Positions 49,172 through 60,106 of a stretch of DNA of 64,000 nucleotides are shown here, in pieces (the stretch's first letter is position 1; each line of letters starts with the position of its first letter). Source of the stretch: Artemisia argyi (lineage: Eukaryota; Streptophyta; Magnoliopsida; Asterales; Asteraceae); contig CM060694.1 of assembly GCA_030686995.1 (NCBI GenBank), forward strand, positions 93,649,844 to 93,713,843, in the 5' to 3' direction. The notes under the pieces are model-generated. The model saw only the letters and a program-made list of their open reading frames with translations, was not told where the DNA came from and did no database searches. The translations under genes and the position numbers were made by a program.

Positions 49172-50344
49172 TGGAGGCGATTATTGTAGTCGAGAACCGA
49201 AAAAAGTGGTGAGATGCTAAATCTTCTTTTAAAGATAGTAGCAATGGCAAGTGGTAACTTTCCTTTTGATCTATTGTCTATATATTGCTAGAATATAAAA
49301 TAACAGTAGTAGAGTTTTTTTTTTTTTTTTTTTTTAGCTAAACGAGTTTTTACCTTTAAAGAAGTTGTGGCCAAACGAGTTTATGGGCTTATTTGAAACT
49401 GAACAAGCAGTTAAGGGGATAAGCACTAAAAATTAAGTTTTTTTGTTTTGGGTCAAATTATCGTATTTTGTAATTAACGGATGTTTGGGTTGTATATTTG
49501 ATGTGCTTAGTCGGTCTGTTTTTGTTTATTTAGACATAGTTGTCTGTCCATCTATATAATAAAGTATATTGAATGTCGCTTATATGTTGTAATTTGTTTT
49601 CTTTTTTATAGGTGCTATGCGTGAAGGTCCATCGGGTGGACATCTGCCAGATGGTTAATCAAGATAGTGGTTGCCCAAAGAGAACGCGTATCAAACGTGG
49701 TGCCGATTACACCTGTAGTTCATTCGACAAGTGAGTGTTTCATTATGTATAATGGTTTATTCATTTGTGGCTGTTCTTACATATGGTCCTTGATTTTTTT
49801 TGTAATAGGTATTACTAAAAGCTTGCACCATCAGACTTTTACGACCCGTGTAAATGATGTTTCTAGACCGCCTGTTGTCGGCAATCATAGGAGGTCTGGT
49901 ACAAAGCGAAGGTGTGTATCGAATGAAGGTGTGTTAAAATGTGTACCTATGTATTTATAAACATGTTATAAAAGTGGAACCACCAATGTTTATTTGCTGA
50001 TTCAATATATATTCTGTTAAAATAGCAGAATCTGTTGGCCGCTCGACTGCGGATGACAACTTCCGTCAAAATGTAACGCGTGTGCGGCGAGCTACCCAAG
50101 GTAGGCCTAACCGTCGTCTATTTTGGTAATGGTGATTTGTCATAAATGTAAACTTACATTTTTAAACAATTGTGCAGAACGTCCATCAGGATATTTATAC
50201 ATGGGCCAATGTGACGAGGTGTGTCAGCATTGTGGTGCTCTTTTCTCGCATGAGGAGCATATAAAGACCGGTTTGACTACTGCTCGCCCAAAGTATCATC
50301 GTTGCTGTATGGATGGTCGAGTTATCTTACACATGCCGGAGTAA
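49172..50344 (+). pseudogene. N-terminal part of a Helitron replication protein, truncated
   Basis: Small exon-like blocks: MEAIIVVENRKKW (49172, before a GTGAGA donor); 49612-49731 (after TTTTTATAG); 49810-49911 (ITKSLHHQTFTTRVNDV... ending GTKRR before GTGTGT); 50029-50100 (AESVGRSTADDNFRQNVTRV before GTAGGC); and 50178-50344 (after TGTGCAG). The last encodes YLYMGQCDEVCQHCGALF and then HRCCMDGRVILHMPE. A CX2CGA...W/F..E block followed by a CC(x)2G block is the usual zinc-binding start of plant Helitron Rep/helicase proteins (memory). Nothing after this block matches Rep (HUH) or helicase motifs, so the gene is cut off. It starts with MEA as does the relic at 16784. Confidence 0.5.
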
Positions 50345-51446
50345 GGTATTATTTTATGTTGTTCGTTAAGGAATAGAGGGAAGTGAAGAGTTGTTGGGCT
50401 AAAAAGAAGGCGAAAAAAGGTTGTGAAGCAACTGAGTCAGAAGCAGCGAGTTTATTGAGTCTGCGAAAGAGGCGATGGAGCAAGTAACAACATACATTGA
50501 CTAAGTATGGTATGGGATTATTTAGTGGTAATTATTTTGCGCGTCCATACATCATATCTATTATGGTTATGACATAATAACTATCAACCAAGTTCTAAAT
50601 AATTGTATATTAGTTAGCTATGTTATCCAAACATGGTCTCCTCAAATGGTTACTTTTAAGTAGCTTAAAAGCACTTATCTATAGGAAGAAGCGTAAGTGG
50701 AAAAAGTCATATTTTTGTGTTGTGTTGGATTAGTAGAAGGATTTGGATGAGAAGTTTATGGGTCTGAGTTACATGGAATATGTGAAGCGTTTGTGTGCTC
50801 AAACGGGGGCTGAAATCGGTGCGTTTAGGTGCTGTAATGGGGATTGAAACGTGTGAGTTTAGTAGGTGAAATGGGTGTGTTTGGGGGCTGAAATGGGTGA
50901 GTTTGGGGACCTCGAATGGGTGTGGGTTTGGAGGTTGAAATAGGTGTGTTTTGGGGCTGAAATTGGGGTGTTTAGGAGCTAGCACTGGATTCAAAACAGA
51001 TTTGAGTTAATTTTTAACCCGATTTAGTATTTAACATTTTTTTATTGATTTTTATTTTACAGATCCTTGGTGCTAACAGTGGCTACATTTGTCAAAAGGT
51101 TTTTGATCTTTTGAATGTACGTAATACTCGCCTCTTTCACCATATTGTCAATAGGATAAGGGTAAAAGGGTTTTGAGTGAATTAGAGATTGAAACATTTT
51201 ATTGGAAAGCGGAAAGTCCCGAGATATTTGGCTGTGGTGTTTGAGGACATGGTTAGAATAACAGTTACTCAGGATGGAAGGTGCAGGTACGGGAATGTGG
51301 GTAGAACATCCTAACAACTTAAAGAGACCTCCCATCGCTTTCTTTGTCTTCCTGTATGTTTAATCATAAAAAAGAGGCTTTTTTAGTGTTCTAATATGAA
51401 CTTATCATGTATTTGGCTGCTGATTGGTATCATCTTATTATTACAG
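50345..51446. other. Unassigned part of the Helitron-like region
   Basis: It holds a degenerate minisatellite (50800-50990) of about 30 bp units around GGGGGCTGAAATGGGTG, six or seven copies. Near 51060 an acceptor-like TTTTACAG is followed by an open stretch ILGANSGYICQKVFDLLNVR of unknown family, perhaps another captured exon. Frames on the other strand are antisense to the repeat. Confidence 0.4.
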
Positions 51447-51527
51447 TGTGAGGAGTTCCACAAGACATTCAAAAAAGAAAATCCAACTATCAAAGTTGTT
51501 TAAGCTGTAAGCGCCATGAGTGCAGCG
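51447..51527 (+). pseudogene. HMG-box (HMGB-type) exon fragment
   Basis: Between TATTACAG and GTAAGTAAG, 27 codons read CEEFHKTFKKENPTIKVV, stop, AVSAMSAA. This resembles the start of the HMG box of plant HMGB proteins (EEFRK.FKEENP...V.AV..AGG), and the exon ends where HMGB genes have an intron (memory). A TAA inside shows it is not functional. Probably a captured gene piece in the Helitron-like region. Confidence 0.5.
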
Positions 51528-51974
51528 GTAAGTAAGCTGTGTGTGTCTCAAATATGCCTTTTGTTTCCAATATTGATTATCTTGCAGCAGTGGGTTTGCG
51601 ATTTCTCTGTTGGTATTTCTTCGATTGCCTGATCATTTGTTAGCAGTGTTGAAAGAAAGGGGAATGTAAATATTACAAAACTCGATAATTCAGCAAAACT
51701 AAACAATAAAATGCTACCATTAAATCATAACTTTTTACTGGTATAATGAGCATGCCTTATTTTTCCTTAAGATATGTGTTTATTAGAGGATCGTTTTGAG
51801 ATACAGCTGCATAAATATCTCCTATTTACCACCTTTAATATTATATTCCATTATTGATTGCAATATGCATTGAGATAATCTTTGCCGCTTTTATGGTTGC
51901 AGCATTTTGGAGACGAAGGCCATCAATATCTTGGCTCATTGTTTTTAGCATCCAACATTAGCCAATGTGAACCA
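51528..51974. other. Intron-like sequence and insertion site of the next element
   Basis: AT-rich, no frame. It ends with AACCA (51970-51974), the left target duplication; the host sequence continues at 61413. Confidence 0.5.
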
Positions 51975-53252
51975 TGTGGAAAACTAGAAGGGGGGGGGGG
52001 GTTGAATAGTTTTACGTCTTTTTAATTTGTTATAAAATTTGTTTGCGTGTTTTGTTTACTTACAAAAATGTAGATTCGATATTATGTGAATTCAAGTCTT
52101 GCACAATATAAACAACAACAATTAAATACTAGAACTATAATGATGTAAGAAATGAAATAAGTAAGAGATGGAAAGATCGAACCGCGAGACAAGAGATTTA
52201 TAGTGGTTCGGCTACAAGGACACCTTCCTTGCCCTACTCCACTCCCCGAGCACCTAACTCGAGAGTTTTCTTCACTATGTCAACAAGCTCCCTTATGGCG
52301 GAGAAAACCTTACACACCAATATTCACACCACAACTTCGTCACACCTTCTACACAACTTCTTCACACCTACTCACACCTTAATTACAACACTACTTCTTC
52401 ACTCCTATCTATCCTCACAACTATCTACTTTACAACTATTTTCCTCACAACAATCTACTTCCCAACAATTTACTACACAACAATCTACTCCTAAATCTTT
52501 CTATCTACACACCTTGCTAATCTATATTCTACCAAATATTCACAACTAATAACACAAATAGATATATGTAATGAATGATGCTCTAACAACTTAGATGTGG
52601 AGGTCACAACAAGTTGTAATACTCCTTGTCTTGGAGAATAGAAGTATTCTTCTTTTGCACCTGAAAGGATGAGACTTGGATCACTTTGAAACAAAGATTA
52701 ATGTATAGGACAAAAATTTGTGGAATGAGAAAGTTTTGAGGTGCAAAAGGTGAAAAAAATTTGTGGAATGAACCAGTATTTATAGGACAAAAATTACTGT
52801 TCTGGAGCTTGCCGGTCCCCTTAATCATTAAGGGAGCCGCCTAGGAATTAAGAGGGCCACCCCCTCCAGAATGTTGGGATTGTTTGTCCTTTTGTGGGGA
52901 AAGTTTTTCTGAATTATATTTGCCATTTTTGGTTAAAAATTTGAATTCATATATTTATAATGATTTAAATATATTCTTTTAATTCCAAAAATGATTTTGT
53001 AAATGATATAAAATGTTTATGACATTTTATAAAAAATCTAGTGATTTAGAAAAATTTCCTTTGATCATAGAATGCAATAAACACTTTGTTTATTCATACC
53101 TTAAGTGATTTGGATGTAAAGAAAGATATTAAACGCTAAGTACTTGTTTACATCATAAATTTTAGTTCAATGAGTTTATGTTTTGTAATTATCAAAACAT
53201 AGAGATATTGTTAATATGTTAACAATGTTTTTAGGCATTATTTATGTCAACA
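51975..53252 (-). repeat. 3' LTR of element A (1278 bp)
   Basis: Plus reading starts TGTGGAAAACTAG and ends TTATGTCAACA. A G run at about 51990-52001 varies between copies. The TATA-like box on the minus strand (CCTATAAATACTGG, about 52777-52790) lies next to the GC-rich foldback (52803-52870). 52220-52540 is a C/A/T-rich tract with ACAACTTC-type repeats; frames there are not genes. The polypurine tract (AAAAAGGGGGAAGAT on minus, 53253-53268) follows directly. Confidence 0.85.
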
Positions 53253-53267
53253 ATCTTCCCCTTTTTG

Positions 53268-54171
53268 ATGATTGCAAAACCTTAAACTCATTTGGTTTAA
53301 AAATTAATTTTTAAACAAGTATTTAGAGTTTAATATTCTCTTCTCCCCCTTTTTGTAAAACCAAAAAGGTTATGCCGATTAAGCTTCATAAAAGAAGTTA
53401 AACGGGTAGAAAGCTCCCCCTTGATGTGTGCTCCCCCTCATTTGAGAGCACCATGGAAACGACCTATGGAATGCTTGGCTACAAAAAATATGTGAAGAAT
53501 ACAAGACATATATATGCAAAGCAAATAAAAATAGATTCATTCAATGATTTAAGATGATCATAGAAATGAACATCACTACAACATTCAACATGCTAGAAGC
53601 ATATTGATTACAATAAAATAAAAGAAACAACATAGTCCTAACTTTGCCAAAGAGAGTTCTTGGAATTGCTTGCAACCCATTGTTGAGTGTTTTATTTGGT
53701 TGAGGGGTGCATAATCATAAAGCCTAGTGGTTCGATTGAGAAGGATATGGAGTGGGGTATGGAGCGGAAGAGGTGGATCTCACGATGTTGTATCGTGTCA
53801 AGGGTGGTATTGGATGAGGGCGAGTGAGAAGATATTCGATCAAAGAAATATCTTCACTCAAGTAAAGGATTTCTTTTTGAAGGAAGATGCAACAAGGGCA
53901 AAAGTGAGTGTGGTTTGTAACTTGATGCAAGTTGAGAGAGTGAGGTAGGCAATTTGCATAGGGTGATGATGGAGGTTGCCCTTTGTTGCGTTGTGTAAGG
54001 TGCATAGCAAGGAGATCACTTAGATTATGAATTTGGTTTATTTTTTCACGGAACTTTTGCTTTTCCGTGGAAATGTGGAGAGAATCATTTTGTTGATATG
54101 GATGAATTGGGGTTGTGTAGTTGGAATTGAAATTGTTGGAAGTGTAGTTTGATGGTTGATCAAACTTGTAT
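53268..54171 (-). pseudogene. Extra 3' ORF of element A (env position), 5' end lost
   Basis: The minus frame 54171-53724 reads about 148 codons of element sequence; a few codons before it come from element B, so the ATG at 54188 is an artefact of the junction. It shares KFDQPS, QKFRE, CLPHSLNL, TNHTH, CPCCIFLQK and LYLSEDIS with the ORF at 55547 in element B. It continues past the point where the B copy stops (LLTRPHPIPPLTRYNIV). No membrane segment or signal peptide is visible in the kept part. Function unknown. 53268-53723 is untranslated. Confidence 0.6.
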
Positions 54172-54551
54172 GGGATGCTGTCTAACATCTTGGTTTTCGA
54201 AGAAGCAAACCGCTCTTGCTATTTCTACCACCGAAGCCGAATATGTAAGCGTTGGAAAGGCATGTCAACAAGCACTATAGATGAAACAAGCTCTCGTAGA
54301 CTATGGCATTAGGTTAGAAAATGTCCTCATTATGTGCGATAGATTTAAGTAAAAATCCGGTGCAACACTCTAGGACTAAACACATAGAAATACGCCACCA
54401 TTTTCTTAGGGATAATGTACAAAAGGGAAATATATCTATAGAAAAGGTTGCATCGGAAGACAACATTGCGGATATATTCACAAAACCCCTTAAGCGTGAA
54501 TTATTCAACCACTTGCGTTTAGGATTAGGAATGATGGAACAAGTTGACTAA
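54172..54551 (+). pseudogene. RNase H end of pol, element B
   Basis: The frame reads CLTSWFSKKQTALAISTTEA then EYVSVGKACQQAL, a TAG (54278-54280, probably from a Trp codon), and VDYGIRL. Near 54335 a small deletion shifts the frame, after which DLSKNPVQHSRTKHIEIRHH and EDNIADIFTKPLKRELFNHL follow to the stop at 54551. These are the usual C-terminal copia motifs. It cannot be functional. Confidence 0.85.
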
Positions 54552-55546
54552 ATTATATTGAATTAATACAAATTTATACTTGCATAAAAATTTATTTTTC
54601 TTCCATTTCATCTTTTCTGAGTCTAGGAATCTATTTCGCACAAAACTAAAGATTGGGAAAATTTATTTTCTTTGCATAAACTCCTTCGTAAAACCCAATC
54701 AATTTTCTTTAAAAATTATTCTCACATCTAGGAATCACATGAAGATCATTTTCCTTGCATTGTTGACTAATACTAAAAAGATTGTTTTTCAAAATCATGC
54801 ATAAACTCTCACATAAATTGTCAAGGTATATAATCTAATATATGTCTTTGATATTCATGATCGAGCAAAAATTGAATCAAGGAGATCATTTGGATTGTTT
54901 CTTAGGATCGTTATTTCTTTTTGCGTTTAGGAGTCGAAACAATCACAACTCCACATTTATTGCATATAGACACACACTAAGACAAATTCACTAATAATGT
55001 TGTCATGTTGATCCATCACTAGTTTTTCACTCACTAGTTACCTTTGCCTTTAATCTAAGATAGGTGCCTTAGGAAGTTTAAGTGATCTTGCCTTTACTTA
55101 CCTCCTCTTGCTTATTATGTGTTGATTATTTGCTCTTTTGCCTATGTGTTCTTGCATGCATGCTATATCTTGATTAGATTAGATTCTATATTGCCTAAAG
55201 GAATTGAACTTGCTTGAATTCTAATCCAAACACACAACCTTTCTGCAAATTTTCTGCCAAAAACCCAATTCTGGCAACCTGGAAATCACCAGATGGGCGG
55301 CCCCCTTAATTTTGTAAGGCGCCCCCCTTAATCATTAAGGGGACCGCCCCCTAATTAAGGGGACCGGCCATCTGATGGTCGGGTTTACAGAATCTTTTCT
55401 GCTTTTTAGCCCATTTCAACCTACATTTCCTAATTTTAACCAACACATTTTGTCCTAATCTCCCAAACAAACTTTATCAATCCATAAACACACAAATCTT
55501 ACACTAAAAATACCCCCAATCCTCAAAACTCTTCACTCATCCCTTC
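54552..55546 (+). other. Untranslated part of element B before the extra ORF
   Basis: AT-rich, no credible frame (54580-54804 is AT noise). At 55288-55380 it carries a GC-rich foldback with CCCCTTAATCATTAAGGGG, nearly the same as the one beside the TATA box of this family's LTRs. Confidence 0.6.
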
Positions 55547-56134
55547 ATGGCTTCTCCAAACAAACCAAAACCAAAAGCCTCAAGGCTTGCAAGAATGACG
55601 GAAAAACCAGTTTGGCGAAGAAAAAGCCCTCAAAACAAATCCATCATAACAAATGAAGTTGGAAATCACTCAACACGACCAACCACTTACTTCCCAAACC
55701 ATTCATTTGATCCTCTTTACAAACCATACAACATTGGCCAAACATCTTCCATCATGCCAAACCATTCATCTCATCCTCCAACCACTTGTAATTATCCATA
55801 CAAGTTTGATCAACCATCCCACTACAACTCCAACTACACAAACCCAATTCATCTATATCAACACAATGACTTTCTCCGCATTACCACGCAAAAGCAAAAG
55901 TTCCGTGATGAAATATCACAAATCCATTATCTTTGTGATCTCAATGCCATGCATCTTGCACAACGCAACCAAGGGCAACCTCCATCAACACCCTACAACA
56001 ATTGCCTTCCTCACTCTCTCAACTTGGATCATGTTACAAACCACACTCACTATTGCCCTTGTTGCATCTTCCTTCAAAAACAAATCCTATACTTGAGTGA
56101 AGATATTTCTTGGATTGAATATCTTCTCACTTGA
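55547..56134 (+). CDS. Extra 3' ORF of element B (env position), function unknown
   Basis: 195 codons, ATG in a C/A-rich leader. The N-terminus is basic (NKPKPKASRLARMTEKPVWR); the middle is rich in N, H, P, Y; then QKFRDEISQIHYLCDLNAMH, and NHTHYCPCCIFLQK, a His/Cys cluster that might bind metal; it ends in LYLSEDISWIEYLL. It stops at TGA (56132-56134) where the element A copy has an Arg codon (CGA) and runs on about 30 codons, so the protein is probably C-terminally shortened. It sits where some copia elements carry an env-like gene, but no signal peptide or membrane helix is visible, so I do not call it an envelope protein. Frame 55653-56096 is a shadow. Confidence 0.6.
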   Translation: MASPNKPKPKASRLARMTEKPVWRRKSPQNKSIITNEVGNHSTRPTTYFPNHSFDPLYKPYNIGQTSSIMPNHSSHPPTTCNYPYKFDQPSHYNSNYTNPIHLYQHNDFLRITTQKQKFRDEISQIHYLCDLNAMHLAQRNQGQPPSTPYNNCLPHSLNLDHVTNHTHYCPCCIFLQKQILYLSEDISWIEYLLT

Positions 56135-56655
56135 CCTCATCCCATTCCACCCTTAACACGATACAATATCGTAAGGTCCACCTCTTCCGCTCCATACCCC
56201 ACTCCATATCCTTCTCCATCTAACAACTAAGCTTTATGCTTATGTTATCCTTCAAGCAAATAAAACAATCAAACATGAGTTGCAAGCAAGTCCAAGTGCT
56301 CTTTTAGGCAAATATAGGACTATGTATTTTCTTTTGTTTTATTATGATTAATATGCCTTAAGCATATTAAATGTTGTAATGCTTTCTATGATGCTTGAAT
56401 GAATCTATTTTTATAATTATTGCTTTGCATGTATATGTGCCTTGTTCTCTTCTAATATTTTGTGTAGCCAAGATTTCCATAGCTCATTCCCTTGGTGCTC
56501 TCAAATGAGGGGGAGCATACATCAAGGGGAAGCATTAATCTTTTTGATTTTACAAAAAGGGGGAGAAGAGAATGTTAAACTCTAAATACTTGTCTAAAAA
56601 TTATTTTTTAGACCTAATGAGTTTAAGGTTTTGTAATTATCAAAAAGGGGGAGAT
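56135..56655 (+). other. 3' untranslated part and polypurine tract of element B
   Basis: No frame. It contains two GGGGGAG tracts: one near 56510 and the true tract AAAAAGGGGGAGAT at 56642-56655, directly before the LTR start TGTTGACA. Confidence 0.75.
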
Positions 56656-57945
56656 TGTTGACATAAATAATGTCTTAAAACATTGTTAGCATATTAAAAA
56701 TGTCTCTATGTTTTGATAATTACAAAGCATTAACTCATTAATCTAAAACTTATGACGTAAACAAGTTTTTAGTGCTTAATATTTGTCTTTGCTTCCATAT
56801 CACTTAAGGTATGAATAAAAAAAGGGTTTATTACATTTCATGACCAAAGGAAATTTTTCTAATCACTAGAATTTTTATAAAATGTATTAAAAATCTTATA
56901 TCTTTTACAAAATTACTTTTGGAATTAAAAGAATATGTTTAATTCATTATAAATATATGATTTCAAATTTCTAACCAAAAATGGCAAATTTTATCCAAAA
57001 AAATATTCCCCACTAAAAGACAAGAAAAACCAACGTTCTGAAGGGGCGGCCCCCTTAATTCCTTAGGCGGCCCCCTTAATCATTAAGGGGACAGGCCATT
57101 AATTAAGGGGACCAGCCACGCTCCAGAACAATATTTTTATCCCCTATAAATACTGGTTCTCTCCTCAGAATTTTCTAACCTTTTGCACTTCTAAACTTTC
57201 TGATCTAGATCCACATTTCTATTTTCTTATCCTTTGATCATAAGTGTATAATTCTTTGTTTCAAAGTGATTCAAACTTCATCCTCTCAAGTGCAAGAGAA
57301 GAATACTTCTATCCCCCAAGACAAGAAGTATTACAACTTGGTGTGATCTCCACATCCAAGTTGTTGGTGCATCATCAAGATTATTTACATTATTCTTTGT
57401 GAAGATTGTTGTGAATATTTGATTGTAGATAGTTGTGCTAGATATATAGATTGTGTGATTAGTTAGTAGCTTGGTGTGAAGAAGAAAAGTTAGGAACTAG
57501 ATTGGTGTGAAGAAGATAGGTGTGGAGTAGTTAGTTATGAAGTAGATTGATTTAAAGAAGTTGTGACTTAGGTGTGAAGAAGTTGTGGTGTGAAAATTGG
57601 TGTGTAAATTGGTGTGTAAGGTTTTCTCCGCCATAAGGGAGCTTGTTGATATAGTGAAGAAAACTCTCGAGTTAGGTGCTCGGGTAGTGGAGTAGGGCAA
57701 GGAAGGTGCCCTTGTAGCCGAACCATTATAAATCTCTTGTCTCGCGGTTCGATCTTTCCATCTCTTACTTATTTCATTACTTATCATTGTTATATATTAT
57801 TTATTGATAGTTGTTTATATTGTGCAAGACTTGAGATCACATATTATCGAATCTAAGTTTTTAAAAGCTAAGAAAACACTAAAACTATCTTTTATAACGA
57901 ATTAAAAGACGTAAAATTATTCAACCCCCCTTCTAGTTTTCCACA
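56656..57945 (+). repeat. 3' LTR of element B (1290 bp)
   Basis: Starts TGTTGACATAAATAATG, ends CTAGTTTTCCACA. The TATA box CCCTATAAATACTGG (57151-57165) is preceded by the GC-rich foldback at 57035-57129. Minus frame 57497-57787 is repeat-derived and not a gene. Confidence 0.85.
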
Positions 57946-60006
57946 AATTCTTCTAATTGATACCCTATTAATTATATATGTTGATGTATCTACAGCGTGA
58001 CACCAAAATTTTTGTGGGATGGATTGTTCATTTAACATTGTTCTACTCATTTCTTGTAGTGACCTATTCTTTCTTTCTACTACGCCATTTGATTGAGGAG
58101 TACGAGGAGCGGAGAAATTGTGAGATATTCCATTTAAATTACAATATTTTCCGAATTGTACTTCATTATCAAATTCCCTACCATGATCCGTCCTAATAGA
58201 TACTATTGTGCATCCTAATTTATTTTAAATCATTTTACTAAATATTTCAAATTTTTCAATGGCTTGGGTTTTGTCACTTAAGAACCTAGTCCACGTGTAT
58301 CGTGAATAGTCATCTACTATTACTATGGTATAATTGTTTCCTCCATAGCTCCGCACAACGGATGGACCAAATAGATCCATATGTAATAATTCTAGGCACC
58401 TAGTAGTGGATACTATATTCTTAGCTTTGTGACTAGCATGAGCTTGTTTTCCAATTTTACATGCATCACAAAAGTGTATGTCATATCTTAGGTTAGGAAA
58501 GTTTCTAACTAGTTCTTTAGAGGCCAAAGATTGTATTTGTTGCATGTTCGCATGTCCTAATCTCCTATGCCACAAAGTAGAGTTTTCGTCTAGGGTTGCT
58601 AGGCATATCCTATCTTCCGATTTGTTTCCTAGTTTCATAACATATATGCCTCCTTTCCTAATTCCTCTACCTATAACCTTTCCATTCTTAACTATTTCGC
58701 TATCCCTATCGGTAAAGGTAACCCTACATTTATTATCGCATATTTGGCCTATACTAAGCAAGTTATATGTTAAATTATCTACATGCTCAACAATTTCAAT
58801 AGTAAGTTAGTCTTGACAGATCGTACCTTTGCCAATGATTTTTCCACGCAAGTCACTACCGAAAATAACGTTACCTCCATTGTATGCCTTATATGTAGAA
58901 AATAGCTTACGGTTCCCCATCATGTGCCTCGAACATCCGCTATCTTTGATCCATTCGTCGGGCTCCAAGTCTATTCCTAAACATATTTCATCGGTCGCTT
59001 TGGCCACAAAACATTTTTCGTCTCTTGGTTTTTCCACTTCTTCTTTGTCACTATCGCTCCATGTTCCACTAACAAAGGCGCCTTGATTTTCATAACCCGG
59101 TGGCTTTAGACATTCACCAATGAGATGATTTGGACTTCCACATCTAAAACACTTTCTTTTCCCGTAGTGATCACTTCTATTTCTTTGGAACGAATTTCTT
59201 TCGTCTCGTGGTAATCTAGTGAATCTTCCTCGTCTTTTGAAGAATTTCTTGAATTCTCTTACGGCCATTGCATATTCTTCGTCTTCACTCTCGTCACTTG
59301 AATCATCATCATCACTAGGTTCCTTTTTGGCTTTTAGAGCAATGGATTTAGTTTGTTCTTTCTTGACTTTGACCGTTTCTGAATCTCTTCTTATAATATC
59401 TTCATGGACCTTCAAGTTGCCAGTAAGTTCATCAAGTGATAACGTCATCAAATTCTTTGATTCTTCAATTGCCGTGACCTTAGCTCGCCATTTTGGATGC
59501 AATACCCTAAGAAATTTCCTAACACAATTTTTACTAGAAAATGTCTCATCAAGTGCTTTTAAACTTGTGATAATAGTGTTAAATTTAGCAAAAGCATTAT
59601 CAATTGATTCCTCTTCCGAAATCGTAAATTGTTCATATTGTTGTACAAGAAGATCTATCTTATTGTCTTTCACTTGACTATTACCTTGGTGAGTAATAAG
59701 TAGTAATTCCCAAATTTCTTTGGCGGTTTTACACATAAAAATTCTTTCATATTCTTTGCGCGGTAACGCATTATAAATTACGATTTTAGCTTCATTATTT
59801 TTAGCTAGTTTCTTTTTCAAATCATCATTTTGTTTTTCAAAAGGTACAATTTCATCCATTTTAGTTTCCGGATTTTGTTGAGGGGAAGGAAAATCACCAA
59901 AGGTAATAACATGCCAAAGATCAAGATCTTTAGATTTCACATAAGTTTCGAATTTATTTTTCCAATATAAAAATCCATCACTTTCAAATAGTGGTGGTCT
60001 TTGCAT
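57946..60006 (-). pseudogene. gag, protease and integrase part of element A
   Basis: The frame starts at 60006 ([20 protein letters not shown]). Gag has [20 protein letters not shown], a Lys/Asp/Ser-rich linker and zinc knuckle [14 protein letters not shown] (286-299). Protease follows with [13 protein letters not shown] (Asp 355). A TAA (58807-58809) interrupts the frame, which continues at once in the same phase: LLSIGQICDN, LWHRRLGHANMQQIQ, CDACKIGKQAHAS (HHCC zinc site), HMDLFGP (first catalytic Asp), VDDYSRYTW. A second in-frame TAA follows at 58225-58227, then RTDHGREFDN (second Asp) and NGVVERKNRSLQEMSR (Glu). It runs to RVSIRRI, where element B cuts in. Both stops could be C-to-T changes of Gln codons. 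Plus-strand frames here are antisense. Confidence 0.85.
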
Positions 60007-60090
60007 AGATTGCCCTTCTAAATATTTTCAGATTCCATAGATCGTTGCAAGTTTTAAAATACAATATATTTTAAAAATCTCTCTTGACGT

Positions 60091-60105
60091 GGCTCCTGAT
60101 ACCAA
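60091..60105 (-). other. Primer binding site of element A
   Basis: The minus strand reads TTGGTATCAGGAGCC next to the LTR end, an initiator tRNA-Met-type site with an extra G compared with TGGTATCAGAGC. Confidence 0.75.
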
Positions 60106-60106
60106 T

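Larger units (their letters stand above)
54172..57945 (+). mobile_element. copia element B (plus), 3' half only
   Basis: It begins inside RNase H and continues through the stop, a 1 kb untranslated part, an extra ORF, a polypurine tract and a full LTR. It is the same family as element A but in opposite orientation. At 57945 its LTR ends flush with interrupted integrase sequence of A, so B most likely inserted into A. Its 5' half and the adjoining part of A (integrase end to RNase H) are gone; the junction at about 54171/54172 joins the A 3' ORF to B RNase H. A single later deletion explains this best. Confidence 0.75.

Noticed and set aside
53727..53948. Plus frame over the element A 3' ORF
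   Set aside because: Antisense shadow of the minus-strand ORF.
55547..56134. Calling the extra ORF a viral envelope gene
   Set aside because: Position alone suggests it; no signal peptide or membrane helix is visible.
58478..58810. 110-codon plus frame
   Set aside because: Antisense to the integrase region of element A.
59219..59677. 152-codon plus frame
   Set aside because: Antisense shadow of the gag of element A.
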